Assembly (NCBI RefSeq): GCF_002305895.1
Contig: NZ_CP022203.1
Span: forward strand, 1,652,501 to 1,716,500
Length of the DNA: 64,000 bases
Direction: 5' to 3'
Origin: Corallococcus macrosporus DSM 14697
Lineage (GTDB): Bacteria > Myxococcota > Myxococcia > Myxococcales > Myxococcaceae
Under the pieces are notes generated by a model. It was not told the DNA's origin, did no database searches, and saw only the letters and a list, made by a program, of their open reading frames with translations. How positions within the stretch are numbered: position 1 is the first letter of the stretch; the number at the start of each line of letters is the position of its first letter. The position numbers and the translations under genes are program-made. This document shows, piece after piece, positions 41,685 through 50,904 of the stretch.

Positions 41685-43118
41685 ATGAGCCGCCAAGAAG
41701 GCTCCAATCCCCCCGGTGGGCCAGAGTCCACCGACAAAGTTCGACAACTCCAGCGCAAGCTCTTCGTGGCAGCCAAGCGGTGCCGGGAGCGCCGTTTCCA
41801 TGCGCTGTATGACCGAGTCCACCGGAGTGACGTCCTGTGGGAAGCATGGCAGCGGGTCCGACGCAACAAGGGCGCTGCCGGCGTGGATTCAGTCACGCTG
41901 GCGGCGGTGGAGCAGTACGGCGCACAGCGGCTGGTGCAGGAGCTGGGCGAGGTACTGCGAGCAGGAACCTACAAACCGCCCGCGGTGCTCAGGCGGTTCA
42001 TTCCCAAGGCGGACGGGAAACTCAGGCCGCTGGGCATTCCGACGGTGCAGGACCGTATCGTGCAGATGGCGGTGAAGCTGGTGCTGGAGCCTGTCTTCGA
42101 GGCGGATTTTCTTCCGTCGTCGTATGGCTTCCGGCCACGTCGAAGCGCGGTGCAGGCCCTGGAGCGCATCCGGGAGGCAGTCAATGCCGGGTGTCACCAC
42201 GTGCTCGACGCGGACATCCGCGACTACTTCGGCAGCATCGACCATGAGCTGCTGATGGAGCGGGTGGAGCGGCGGGTGTCGGACCGGAGGGTGCTCAAGC
42301 TGCTGAGGCAGTGGCTGAGTGCGGGAGTGGTGGAGGAGGGCCGGTACTCCGAGACGGTCTCGGGGACACCGCAGGGGGGAGTGATTTCCCCGCTGCTCTC
42401 CAACATCTACCTGCACTTCTTCGACAGCGTGTGGCAGCGGCAGTGCGCGCAGGTGGGCGAGCTGGTGCGCTACGCGGATGACTTCGTGGTGCTGTGCAAA
42501 GGCCGCGAAGCTGCCGAGGAGGCCGAACGAAGGGTGCGCATCATCTTCGGGAGGCTGAAGCTGCAACTGCACCCGGAGAAGACGCGGCGAGTGGAACTCA
42601 CCGAGGGCAAGGAAGGCTTCGACTTTCTGGGCTGTCACCTGCACAAGCGCATGTCGGGCAAGCTGTGGCAGCAGCGGGGAGTGCGCCGCTACTACCTCCA
42701 GCGGTGGCCGTCAGCGCGGAGCATGAAGCGGGTGAGGGCTCGGGTGAAGGAGCTGACGAGCCGACAGCGGCACGGGGTGAAGGATGTCCGAGAAATCATC
42801 GGCGGCCTGAACCCGGTGTTGCGAGGATGGGGCAACTACTTCCGCACCGGGAACGCGGCCCGAAAGTTCAATCAACTCGACTCCTACGTCTTCCGGCGGC
42901 TGCACCAGTTCATGGTGAAACGCAGAGGCAGGAAGCTGCGGGCCGGCCAGGCGGACGCATGGAATCGAGCGTGGTTCTGGGAAAGAGGCCTGCACCGGTT
43001 GCATGGGACGATTCGCTACCCGAAACCGTGCATGCTGCACGACAACACTCTCGTTAAGCCGTATGCGGGAAAACCGCACGTACGGTTTGAAAGGAGGAGG
43101 GTGGAAACGGGCCGCTGA
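41685..43118 (+). CDS. Group II intron reverse transcriptase/maturase
   Basis: 477 residues. Reverse transcriptase blocks are intact: RRFIPKADGKLRPLGIPTVQ, SYGFRPRRSAVQAL, DADIRDYFGSIDHELLMERV, GTPQGGVISPLLSNIYLHFFD and the catalytic YADD at about residues 263-266. The maturase domain X follows (GLNPVLRGWGNYFRTGNAAR, near residues 370-390). No HNH endonuclease is seen. It splices and mobilises its own intron, targeting DNA by the RNA. The frame is open well upstream of ATG 41685 (from domain I), so the true start could be slightly different. The last about 20 residues (TLVKPYAGKPHVRFERR...) are encoded by domain V and following sequence. Confidence 0.93.
   Translation: MSRQEGSNPPGGPESTDKVRQLQRKLFVAAKRCRERRFHALYDRVHRSDVLWEAWQRVRRNKGAAGVDSVTLAAVEQYGAQRLVQELGEVLRAGTYKPPAVLRRFIPKADGKLRPLGIPTVQDRIVQMAVKLVLEPVFEADFLPSSYGFRPRRSAVQALERIREAVNAGCHHVLDADIRDYFGSIDHELLMERVERRVSDRRVLKLLRQWLSAGVVEEGRYSETVSGTPQGGVISPLLSNIYLHFFDSVWQRQCAQVGELVRYADDFVVLCKGREAAEEAERRVRIIFGRLKLQLHPEKTRRVELTEGKEGFDFLGCHLHKRMSGKLWQQRGVRRYYLQRWPSARSMKRVRARVKELTSRQRHGVKDVREIIGGLNPVLRGWGNYFRTGNAARKFNQLDSYVFRRLHQFMVKRRGRKLRAGQADAWNRAWFWERGLHRLHGTIRYPKPCMLHDNTLVKPYAGKPHVRFERRRVETGR
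43056..43089 (+). ncRNA. Group II intron domain V
   Basis: The 34-nt hairpin AAGCCGTATGCGGGAAAACC... has the catalytic AGC at its base (43057-43059), a GAAA tetraloop-type cap (43069-43073) and the pairing arm GCACGTACGGTT. This is the best-conserved part of group II introns and confirms the element. Confidence 0.9.
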
Positions 43119-43246
43119 CGGTACCGCGCCACCCCTCTACCAATGACATCTGTGCCGGAGACAGGGATGGGCGGCGGCTCGCCGGGGGCACTCGGGCGAC
43201 GCGGGGCCGTCCGCCCGGTGGGCGTGGCACCGAGCGAGGTGACGGC

Positions 43247-44191
43247 ATGAAGCGCCGGACGTTCCGGGTGGAAGGCGGGCTGGTGGGGAAGGTCGTGGCC
43301 CAGGCGGTGGCCACGGAGCTGGGACTGCCAGAGGCCCGGGCGCGGGGCCTGGTGGACGTGGGCGCCGTGTACGTGGCGGGCAAGCGCAGCCGCGACGCGA
43401 GCGCGCGGCTGGCGGCGGGGCAGGTGGTGACGGTGGTGCTGGAGGAGGGCGGACAGAGCCCGCTGGCCGCGCCGCCTCCCGCGCCGGAGCTGCCCGTGCT
43501 GTACGAAGACGCGGACGTCATCGCGGTGGACAAACCGGCGGGCGTGTCCGCGCAGCCCACCGAGGGGCGCGTGGGGGACAGCCTGGTGGACCTGGTGGGC
43601 GCGAAGCTCGGCCGCGCGGCGGGGCTGGTGCACCGCCTGGACCGGGAGACCTCCGGGGTGACGGTGTTCGGGAAGACGGCGGAGGCCACGTCGGCGCTGG
43701 CGGCCGAGTTCCGCGAAGGGCGCGCGCGCAAGCGCTACGTCGCGGCCACGGGGCCGGGCCTGCCGCCGTCGGGGACGGTGGACCTGCCGCTGTCCAAGGA
43801 CCCGTCCCGTCCCGGGCGCTGGCGGGCGACCCGCGCGGCCAACGGCGTTCCCGCGCTGACGGACTTCCACACGCTGTTCGCGGGGCCCGCGTTCTGCGTC
43901 GTCGAGCTGTTGCCGCGCACCGGCCGCACGCACCAGCTCCGCGCGCACCTGACGGCGCTGGGCGCCCCGATTCTGGGGGACGCGCGTTACGGCGGCGCGG
44001 CCAGGGCGCAAGGCGTGGAGGCCGCGCGGTGCCTGTTGCATGCCCAGGCCCTGGAGCTGGGACATCCGCGCACCGGCGAGGCGCTGCGCATCGAGGCGCC
44101 GGTGCCGGAGGACTTGATGCGCTTCTTCCTCGCCGCGGGCGTCGAGCCGCCCCAGGGGGCCATTCGCGGCGCGGGCTCCGGGCCGGGGTGA
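43247..44191 (+). CDS. RluA-family pseudouridine synthase
   Basis: 314 residues. An S4-like RNA-binding segment is at the N-terminus (KRRTFRVEGGLVGKVVAQAV). The catalytic domain has VIAVDKPAGVSAQPT near residue 91, LVHRLDRETSGVTVFGKT near residue 125 with the catalytic Asp in HRLDRETSG, and GRTHQLRAHLTALGAPILGD near residue 224. It isomerises uridine to pseudouridine in 23S rRNA or tRNA; the target site is unknown. The intron ends 107 bases upstream, in its promoter region. The final 15 residues are Gly/Pro-rich. Its 3' end is convergent with the glycosyltransferase gene (4 bp). Confidence 0.92.
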   Translation: MKRRTFRVEGGLVGKVVAQAVATELGLPEARARGLVDVGAVYVAGKRSRDASARLAAGQVVTVVLEEGGQSPLAAPPPAPELPVLYEDADVIAVDKPAGVSAQPTEGRVGDSLVDLVGAKLGRAAGLVHRLDRETSGVTVFGKTAEATSALAAEFREGRARKRYVAATGPGLPPSGTVDLPLSKDPSRPGRWRATRAANGVPALTDFHTLFAGPAFCVVELLPRTGRTHQLRAHLTALGAPILGDARYGGAARAQGVEAARCLLHAQALELGHPRTGEALRIEAPVPEDLMRFFLAAGVEPPQGAIRGAGSGPG

Positions 44192-44195
44192 GGCG

Positions 44196-45215
44196 CTACG
44201 CCGCGCAGGTGAAGTCGCGGCCCTCCACCCAGCCCCAGCCGATGAGGTCCTCGCGAATCTCCGCGCGGGCCCAGCGCACGCCCACGCAGACCAGCAGGTG
44301 TCCGTCCCCCGGCGCGCCGAGCTCCTGGGGCGAGATGACCGGGATGCCGTGGATGTGCGTGCCCACCTTGCGCGGGTGGACCTCCACGTAGCGCCGCACG
44401 CGGGCGCCCTCCTGGTGGAGGAAGGCCGTCAGCAGCTTGCCGCTCGGGCCCGCGCCCCACACCGTGCAGGGGCGCCCGTCCGCGAGGGGGCCTCGGCCTC
44501 GCGTCAGGTAGCGCGCCTTCATCCACATGAAGCGCTTGAGCGCGTAGCGCGGGTCGGTGCGCGTCATCCGGCCGTCGCTGTCGCGCCAGCGCAGCAGGAC
44601 TTCGGGGAGGTTGCGCAGGGCGAAGCCCTGGTCCAGCAGCTCCAGCCACAGCGCGTAGTCCTCCGGGAAGTCGCCGTCCCGCCAGCCTCCCGCCGCGATG
44701 ACGGCGTCGCGGCGGAGACAGACGGAGGGATGGCACAGCGGGCTTTCGATGAAGCGCTCCCGGTCGAGCTGCTCGGCGGTGGTCAGGCCGTTGAGCCAGG
44801 TCGCATAGGCCTGGAGCGAAGGGCTCACGGGCTGGTCATCGCGGAACAGCTCCACGGCGGTGCCCACGCCGGCCAGCGCGGGTTCCGCCTCCAGCGCGTC
44901 GAGGCTGGCCTCCAGCCGCCGGGGCAGGGCTTCGTCGTCCGCGTCCATCCGGGCGACATAGGGAGAGGTCGCCTGGCCGAGCGCCAGGTTCAAGGCCGCC
45001 ACCAACCCCTGTCCCCGGCCGTCAAGGACTTCCACGCGGGCGTCGCTCGCGGCGAGGTCCGTGAGCACCCGACGCGTACCGTCGGTGGAGCCATCATCCA
45101 CGGTGAGCACCCGGATGTCGCGGACGGTGCCCGTCAAGAGGCTGCGGACGGCGCGCGCCACGGTGGCTTCGGCGTTTCGAGCGGGGAGAAGGACAGTAAC
45201 AGCCGGAACGGGCAT
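44196..45215 (-). CDS. Family 2 glycosyltransferase with extra C-terminal Rossmann-like domain
   Basis: 339 residues. The GT-A fold begins VTVLLPARNAEATVARAVRS, with VDDGSTDGT (nucleotide-sugar binding, residues about 41-49), ARMDADDE (DxD-type metal site near 90) and PEDYALWLELL (acceptor region, ED near 186). After about residue 245 there is a second module, CTVWGAGPSGKLLTAFLHQE followed by GIPVISPQEL, resembling the nucleotide-binding N-terminal domain found in sugar-modifying enzymes such as PglD. It probably acts in surface polysaccharide synthesis. It is divergent from the 1584-aa gene with only 24 bp between starts, so their promoters must lie inside the coding regions. Confidence 0.85.
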   Translation of the reverse strand: MPVPAVTVLLPARNAEATVARAVRSLLTGTVRDIRVLTVDDGSTDGTRRVLTDLAASDARVEVLDGRGQGLVAALNLALGQATSPYVARMDADDEALPRRLEASLDALEAEPALAGVGTAVELFRDDQPVSPSLQAYATWLNGLTTAEQLDRERFIESPLCHPSVCLRRDAVIAAGGWRDGDFPEDYALWLELLDQGFALRNLPEVLLRWRDSDGRMTRTDPRYALKRFMWMKARYLTRGRGPLADGRPCTVWGAGPSGKLLTAFLHQEGARVRRYVEVHPRKVGTHIHGIPVISPQELGAPGDGHLLVCVGVRWARAEIREDLIGWGWVEGRDFTCAA

Positions 45216-45239
45216 CGTTGTGTGTAGACTGCCGCACCC

Positions 45240-48200
45240 ATGGGTGGCGTGAGAAACGGCAAGAGCGCCGGCACGCCGGAACCCGCAGCGGTCCGACAGG
45301 AGGCGCTGCAGTCCGGCGCGTCCGACGTCAAGCCCGCGGAGGCTGTCAATGACGTGGTGAACCGGCACCTCCGGTCCGCGGCCCGGCTGCTGCGTGAGGG
45401 GGCCGCCGCGCGCGCGTTCGGTGAGCTCGCGCGCGCCAGCCGGACCCTGCCCATGACGCCGCGACTGGCGGCCGGGATTGTGCGCATGGCGCTGCTCGCC
45501 GGCACGGAAGCGGCGGCCATCACCCTGCTCGAGGTGTCGCCATCGGTGGTCTCCAGCCGGCGCGCGGTCCGGCGTCAGCTCGCGCGGGTGCTGCGGCGGG
45601 TGGACCAGCTCCCGCGTGCCGCCGCCGCGCTCGAGGCCCTCCTGGTGGAATGGCCCGAGGACCGGGGCGCTCGCCGCGTGCTTCAAATCCTGCGTGCGCG
45701 CATCGCGGGAACGGCTTCGCCCGGCGACCGTCCGAGCGCCGCGCCAGAGGGCGGAGGCGAAGCGGGGGTGTTGGCGAAACGCCCGGCCCGGAAGGATGGC
45801 GTCCAGGACGCGGTGTCCTGGGACGATGACGGCATCTACCTCATCGAGACGGTGGTGGGCCCGCCGCTCGCCGCGAGGCCGCCGCCTGGGGCGACTTCCA
45901 CGGCAGGGACGGCGCAGGCGCGTTCACGGTCCTCGTCGTCGGAGCTTCCCCTGGTGGGTGGGGCGGGGCCTGCTATCGCGTCACCTGGGCGTGAGGCGGG
46001 AGCTCGGGTGGAGGCTCCCGCCGGTTCGGAACGGCTTGGGGCTGTGTCGAACGGGGCGGCGGTGCCTTCGTCGGAGCGCTCGCATGTCGAGTCGCCCGCC
46101 GCCGAGATTCGGCCCTCCGAGGGGAACACCGAACCCGTTCCCGGCGCGCCTGCTGTCAGCGCTCGCACGGGCGGAGCGGAGCTGCCCGAGGCAGCGCCAA
46201 CTGTGGCCGCGCCGCCTGCTGAAGCGCTCAAGACGGTATTGGAGCTGCCCGCGGTGGAGCCGTCCGCGGTGGGGCTTTCCCCCCGTGCATCCGCTCCCGA
46301 GGCACCCAGGACCCTGGTGGAGCTGCCAGCGGTGGTCGCGCAGCCGCCGTCGCTGGCCTTCGAGGCGCGCAAGACGGAAGTGGAGATGCCCGCGCTGGGC
46401 GCGGACGCATCGCCTCCAGCTTCCGGCGCGGTGAAGACGTTCGTTCCCGGGCGGGCCCCACTGTCGGTGCCGTGGGCAGACGCTTCGGATGACGACGCCG
46501 GCGCGCCCGCTCCGCCAGTGCGAGACGCCCCGCCAGCGCCGCGTCGCGAGGCAGCGACCTTCGACGACTTCAGAGCGGACGAAGTCACCTCGGAAGCGCA
46601 GCCGTTTCACTCGACGGACGCCGTTTCAGGGCAGGCACCGCGCCCTCAGGCTCCAGCCGCATCGCAGGGTCCCCGGCGCAAGACGCCTGTTTCGTCGGAG
46701 GTGCTGCCACCTCCAGCCACGCCCAGGGGCGCACCCGAGCCGGACGCTCGCGCGGGCACCATGGAGGTGTCGCTGGCGGAGCTGGAGGCCGCGCTGGCCG
46801 CGGCTTCCGGTGACGCACCGAACGCGCGCCAGGCCGCCGCCGCCAGCCCGGGCGCGGGCGCGGAAGACGCCGAGGAGCTGACCCGTTCGCAGAAGGTGGA
46901 GGCGCAGCTCATCGCTCGCCGTGCCTGGGCCGAGCTGGCGCAGCTCTACCTGAAGCGCGCCGACCAGGCGAAGGATGCCGCCCTTCGCGCGGATGCGTTG
47001 GCCCGCCTCGCGGAGGTGATGGAGAACGAGCTCCACGACCCCGCGGGCGCCGCGCGCATGTACCGGGAAATCGTCGCGCTGACGGGAGACCGGGCCGCGC
47101 TGCGAGACCAGGTGCGCCTGCTCGCCGCGCGAGGCGATGCCTCCATCGTGCGTCGTGCGCTCGATGAGGCCATCCGGCGGGCGCCCACGGCCCGTGCTCG
47201 CGCGGGAGCCCTGCTCACGCGAGGAGAGCGCTGGCTCCACCTGGGCGAGCTCAAGAAGGCTCGCGCCGATTTCGAGGCCGCGGAGTCCCTGGCGCCTGGG
47301 CTGCTTTCGGTGCTCGCGGGGCTGCTCCGCTGTGTGTCGGACAGGGAGCGCCCCGCCATCGCGGAGCGGCTTCGCGTCGCGCTGGCGGCGGCCCCGCGCC
47401 GTGCGCCAGACCGCGTGGAGGCGCTGCGCGTCCTGGCCCAGGTGGCGGAGGAGTCGCTGGGCGACTTGCGGCTCGCGCAGTGGGCCTGGAGCGAGGTGCT
47501 CGCGGAGAGCCCCGACAGCGAGCAGGCCCGCGTGCAGCTCACGACGCTGACGCGACAGCTCGGGGATACGACGGTGCTCAGCCGGCTGCTGCGTGCGCAG
47601 CTCGCCCGCGAGTCCCGGGGGCCCGCCGCGCGTCAGGCCCGCTTGGAGCTGGTCACCACGTTGGACGCCCAGGGCGACGCCGAGGCCGCGCTCGAAGAGC
47701 TGCGTCAGGCCGTCCGCTATGAGCCGGGCCACAAGGAAGCGTGGCTGCTGCTCGTGGACCGTCTCCTCGCACGCGAGCGCCTGGGCGAGGCGGCGTGGGC
47801 CTTGGAGCACGCGGCCACCGCCACGGAGGACGAGGAGGAGCGGGAGCGCACCTGGGACCGGCTCGCGCGTCTATGGCGCGAGGTGATGGGCAATCCCGAG
47901 CGCGCGCAGGTCTATGCCCGCCGTGCGGAGGGACTCCGTCAGGCGCGAGCGGAGCGCGAAGTCCCGCCCCCCGAGCCCCCACGCTCCGCGACGCCCCGCC
48001 GTGAGCCCAGCGGTCCTCGCGCGCCGCTCATCCCCGCGCCTCCCGTGCTGACGCAGGCGTCCGCGAACGTCGCGAGCCTGGCCAATGAGGAGACGTCCAC
48101 CACGGACATGGGCGTTGCGCCGGCCGCGACCGAAGGCGTGGACGCGGGCGGTGGCGCTCTCCCGAACGCCGCGTCGGCGCCGGGCCACCCAGCATCACCC

Positions 48201-49994
48201 GGACATGCCGCTTCGAGGCGGAGGCGCAAGCGAGGCGCGCGTTCCGACAGTGCGTCCCCGTCACAAGCCGGTGCGGAGGCCCAGGCCGAGCGTGCCGCCA
48301 CGGCCGCCCGAGGGGACGGGCGCGCCACGGCATCACCCGCGCGTGTCGCCCCGGCTCCGGCCGAGGCGCCTGAGGCGCCACAGGGCAGGGGCGCGGCACG
48401 CACCGCGGACGTCTCCGCTGCGCCTCAGCCCAAGGGCGAGGCACGCGTCACCGCATTCGCCGGGCAAGGCGACCCGCGTGCCCCCGTGGAAGGGGGCGCC
48501 GCATCGCACGCCAAGGCCGAGGGCCGCAATCCGCCTTCGTCTCCGGGCAACACCACGGCCCCAGCCCCCCGTGCTCCCGTCGAGAGCTTTCCCGCTCCGT
48601 CCTCCAAGGCCGCGGGCCGCAATCCACCTTCGTCTCCCGGGAACGCCCCGGCGCCCCGCGCTCCGGCGGAGCCGCGGGAAGCCGCCCTCTCCAAGGTCCA
48701 GGCCGCACCGAAGCCCTCCGGCTCCTCCCGCGGAGACAAAGCCGCGCAGCGCCCCGCCGAGGCAGCGCCTGCTCCCGCCGCGCGCGACGCCGACGTGCGC
48801 GGGCGCCGTACGCGCGCCACGGACCTCATGACGGGCGAACTCATCGAGCTTGGTGACGCGCCCGTCCCGGAGACCCGCGTCATCTCCTGGGAAGCGCCCC
48901 CTGGCCGGATGGACCCCGTGCGCCGGGTCGTCCGCGCGCGCCCGGAGGGCACCGTCTCCGCGCCGGCGCCAGGGCGCACGTTCATCGCGAAGCCGCCCGC
49001 GTCGCCCGAGCCCGCCCGTCCCGTCGCCGGCGTCATGGAGACGCGCGAGGTCCCCGCGCCCGCCTATCCGGCGTCGCCCGACACCGAGCCCGACGCCTTC
49101 CGGCACATCCGTGAACGTCCACTGGACGCGCAGCCATACCGCCTGCTCGCCGAGTACTTCGACCAGCGTGGAGACCCGGCGCGCGCCTCGCTCATGCGCG
49201 AAATCGCGGACGCGCTCGACGGGCTCGAAACCCCCGCGCCCAAGGGCCAGCGCCCGCCGCTGACCTCCGATGAGCGCGCCGGCCTGCGTCACCCCGGCCT
49301 GCGCACGCCCTCTGGTGAGCTGCTGGCCTGCACCGGCATCGCGCTCTGCCGCCTGTTCCCCGCGGAGGGCCGCGCCGCCGGCTCCTCGGAGCTGCTGCGC
49401 GCCACCGCGGGCCCCTGCGCGCCCGCCGTGCTGGACGCGCTCCACACCGCGGCGCGGATGCTGGACGTCCACCTGCCCGAGCTCGTGCTCGCGGAGGATG
49501 ACGGCCCGCCCTTCACCGCCGTGCACGCGGGCCACCCGCGCCTCCTCGTGGGACGCGCCCTGCTGCGAGAGCCCATGCCGCTCCCGGAGCTGCGCTTCCA
49601 CGCGGGCCGGGCCTTGCTGTCCCTCTCACCGGACCTGCTCGCGCTCCGGGCCCTCAAGGGCGGCCAGCTCTTCCGGGCCCTGGCGCTGCTGACCACCGTG
49701 CTGAAGGACCCGCGCGCTGCCGGAGCCGAGGCCCGCGTGGTGCGCGAGTCCCTGTCGCCGCGCGCCCTGGAGCGCGCCCTGGCCCTGCTGGAGCCCGGCA
49801 CCCAGAACTTCAAGGCCTCCGCGCTCGCCGACGCCGCGCGGGACTCCGCCAACCGCGCGGGACTGGTGGCGTGCGGCGGTATCGGCCCCGCGCTGACCGT
49901 GCTGCGCGCCCGCCGGGGCAACGAGGCGGAGCTGGTGGAACTGCTGCGCTTCGCCGCGTCGGAGCGCTACCTGCCGCTCCGGGCGCCGCGCTGA
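45240..49994 (+). CDS. Large TPR protein with low-complexity linkers (1584 aa)
   Basis: A cytoplasmic-looking giant with alternating ordered and disordered parts. Residues about 40-150 are helical repeats (AARLLREGAAARAFGELARA, DQLPRAAAALEALLVEWPED). Residues about 150-545 are Pro/Ala/Ser-rich. Residues about 550-900 are TPR-like (ARRAWAELAQLYLKRADQ, AGALLTRGERWLHLGELKKARADFEAAESL, AEAALEELRQAVRYEPGHKEAW). Residues about 900-1280 are again low-complexity. The C-terminal about 300 residues form an ordered domain beginning FRHIRERPLDAQPYRLLAEYFDQRGD. No signal peptide. TPR stacks bind proteins, so it is probably a scaffold. I do not recognise the C-terminal domain. Confidence 0.82.
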   Translation: MGGVRNGKSAGTPEPAAVRQEALQSGASDVKPAEAVNDVVNRHLRSAARLLREGAAARAFGELARASRTLPMTPRLAAGIVRMALLAGTEAAAITLLEVSPSVVSSRRAVRRQLARVLRRVDQLPRAAAALEALLVEWPEDRGARRVLQILRARIAGTASPGDRPSAAPEGGGEAGVLAKRPARKDGVQDAVSWDDDGIYLIETVVGPPLAARPPPGATSTAGTAQARSRSSSSELPLVGGAGPAIASPGREAGARVEAPAGSERLGAVSNGAAVPSSERSHVESPAAEIRPSEGNTEPVPGAPAVSARTGGAELPEAAPTVAAPPAEALKTVLELPAVEPSAVGLSPRASAPEAPRTLVELPAVVAQPPSLAFEARKTEVEMPALGADASPPASGAVKTFVPGRAPLSVPWADASDDDAGAPAPPVRDAPPAPRREAATFDDFRADEVTSEAQPFHSTDAVSGQAPRPQAPAASQGPRRKTPVSSEVLPPPATPRGAPEPDARAGTMEVSLAELEAALAAASGDAPNARQAAAASPGAGAEDAEELTRSQKVEAQLIARRAWAELAQLYLKRADQAKDAALRADALARLAEVMENELHDPAGAARMYREIVALTGDRAALRDQVRLLAARGDASIVRRALDEAIRRAPTARARAGALLTRGERWLHLGELKKARADFEAAESLAPGLLSVLAGLLRCVSDRERPAIAERLRVALAAAPRRAPDRVEALRVLAQVAEESLGDLRLAQWAWSEVLAESPDSEQARVQLTTLTRQLGDTTVLSRLLRAQLARESRGPAARQARLELVTTLDAQGDAEAALEELRQAVRYEPGHKEAWLLLVDRLLARERLGEAAWALEHAATATEDEEERERTWDRLARLWREVMGNPERAQVYARRAEGLRQARAEREVPPPEPPRSATPRREPSGPRAPLIPAPPVLTQASANVASLANEETSTTDMGVAPAATEGVDAGGGALPNAASAPGHPASPGHAASRRRRKRGARSDSASPSQAGAEAQAERAATAARGDGRATASPARVAPAPAEAPEAPQGRGAARTADVSAAPQPKGEARVTAFAGQGDPRAPVEGGAASHAKAEGRNPPSSPGNTTAPAPRAPVESFPAPSSKAAGRNPPSSPGNAPAPRAPAEPREAALSKVQAAPKPSGSSRGDKAAQRPAEAAPAPAARDADVRGRRTRATDLMTGELIELGDAPVPETRVISWEAPPGRMDPVRRVVRARPEGTVSAPAPGRTFIAKPPASPEPARPVAGVMETREVPAPAYPASPDTEPDAFRHIRERPLDAQPYRLLAEYFDQRGDPARASLMREIADALDGLETPAPKGQRPPLTSDERAGLRHPGLRTPSGELLACTGIALCRLFPAEGRAAGSSELLRATAGPCAPAVLDALHTAARMLDVHLPELVLAEDDGPPFTAVHAGHPRLLVGRALLREPMPLPELRFHAGRALLSLSPDLLALRALKGGQLFRALALLTTVLKDPRAAGAEARVVRESLSPRALERALALLEPGTQNFKASALADAARDSANRAGLVACGGIGPALTVLRARRGNEAELVELLRFAASERYLPLRAPR

Positions 49995-49995
49995 C

Positions 49996-50844
49996 TCAGT
50001 TCATGTTCATCTTGATGGTGAGCGCCAGCATGCGCCCCTTCGGTCCGCCCAGGTCGTGGCGGTAGCCGAAGTCCAGCCCGCCGCCACCCTCGGACATGTA
50101 GCCGAGCCCCGCGCTCACCTGCGACGTGCGCGTGAAGCCGTCGTAGGAGTAGCCCGCGCGCACCGGGAACATCTGCCCCAGGATGTACTCCAGGCCGCCG
50201 TGGTACGTGAACGTCGTGGTGTCGTTCGTCGTGAAGTCCGCGCGCACGTCGCCGGCCAGCGTCAGCAGCCCCGTCATCACCCCGATGTGCGCCGAGTAAT
50301 AGCGCGTCAGCTCGTCGTTGTCGGTGTCCACCAGGTTGTGCGCGGAGAAGCCCGCCATCAGCGCCTGCGACAGCCGGAGCATGATGCCCGCGTCGCCGGT
50401 GACGGAGTTGGCGAACCGCGACTGGCCGCTCATGCGCAGATAGCGCACCGTGGCGCCCAGCATGAGCGACTGGCTGATGGGGAGTCCCACCCCCAGCGAG
50501 CTGAGGTGGGCGCTGGCCCGCGCGCCGCCGCGCCCCACGCTCACCCAGTGGTAGTCCATCCCCATCCCCAGGCGGCTCGTGGCCGCGTCGATGACGGACA
50601 CCCCCAGCAGCCCTTCCTTCCGATGCGAGTCCCACGCGCCGGTGCCTTCCATCCGGTAGGAGGGGTAGAGGACCATCGCGGCGGGATTGCCCATCATCGC
50701 GTCCACGCCCAGGCCCAGGGCCCGGTAGGCGCCGCCCATGCCATAGGCGCGGGCGCTCATCACATCCCGAAGGTCCTCGGCGGGCTGCGCCAGAGCGGTA
50801 GTGGACACACAAAGGGCAATCAGCACCAGGGCGCGGAGCAACAT
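49996..50844 (-). CDS. PorV/PorQ-like outer-membrane protein
   Basis: 282 residues. A signal peptide (MLLRALVLIALCVSTTALAQ) precedes SARAYGMGGAYRALGLGVDAMMGNPAAM, a motif shared by FadL-like and PorV/UPF0164 beta-barrel proteins (a G-G-A...D-A...NPA pattern near residues 35-55). Alternating strands follow, ending LALTIKMNMN. It is likely an outer-membrane transporter or secretion-associated barrel. Divergent from galU across 60 bp. The family call is moderate; the ligand is unknown. Confidence 0.75.
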   Translation of the reverse strand: MLLRALVLIALCVSTTALAQPAEDLRDVMSARAYGMGGAYRALGLGVDAMMGNPAAMVLYPSYRMEGTGAWDSHRKEGLLGVSVIDAATSRLGMGMDYHWVSVGRGGARASAHLSSLGVGLPISQSLMLGATVRYLRMSGQSRFANSVTGDAGIMLRLSQALMAGFSAHNLVDTDNDELTRYYSAHIGVMTGLLTLAGDVRADFTTNDTTTFTYHGGLEYILGQMFPVRAGYSYDGFTRTSQVSAGLGYMSEGGGGLDFGYRHDLGGPKGRMLALTIKMNMN

Positions 50845-50904
50845 GACAAGTCCATCCTATCCGGCTTGATGGGGTCAGGGGCCATCAATAGATTCCCAGC
50901 CCTC

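Larger units (their letters stand above)
41157..43140 (+). mobile_element. Group II intron (about 1984 nt)
   Basis: A self-splicing retroelement. The 5' end is placed at GTGCG (41157-41161, consensus GUGYG). Domain I begins with GGCGGGTGAAAGTCCCGTCC near 41208, a familiar bacterial group II sequence. The maturase ORF starts at 41685. Domain V is at 43056-43089, and domain VI is a stem GAGGGTGG / CCACCCCTC ending ...CTCTAC (43140), giving a 3' end in AC. It lies between divergent genes, not inside a coding region. The exact 3' end could differ by a few bases, and exon-binding pairing could not be settled by eye. Confidence 0.85.

Noticed and set aside
41685-43118. Reverse transcriptase as part of a retron or diversity-generating retroelement
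   Set aside because: Maturase domain X, domain V and domain VI are present and no template/variable repeat pair or retron RNA is seen.
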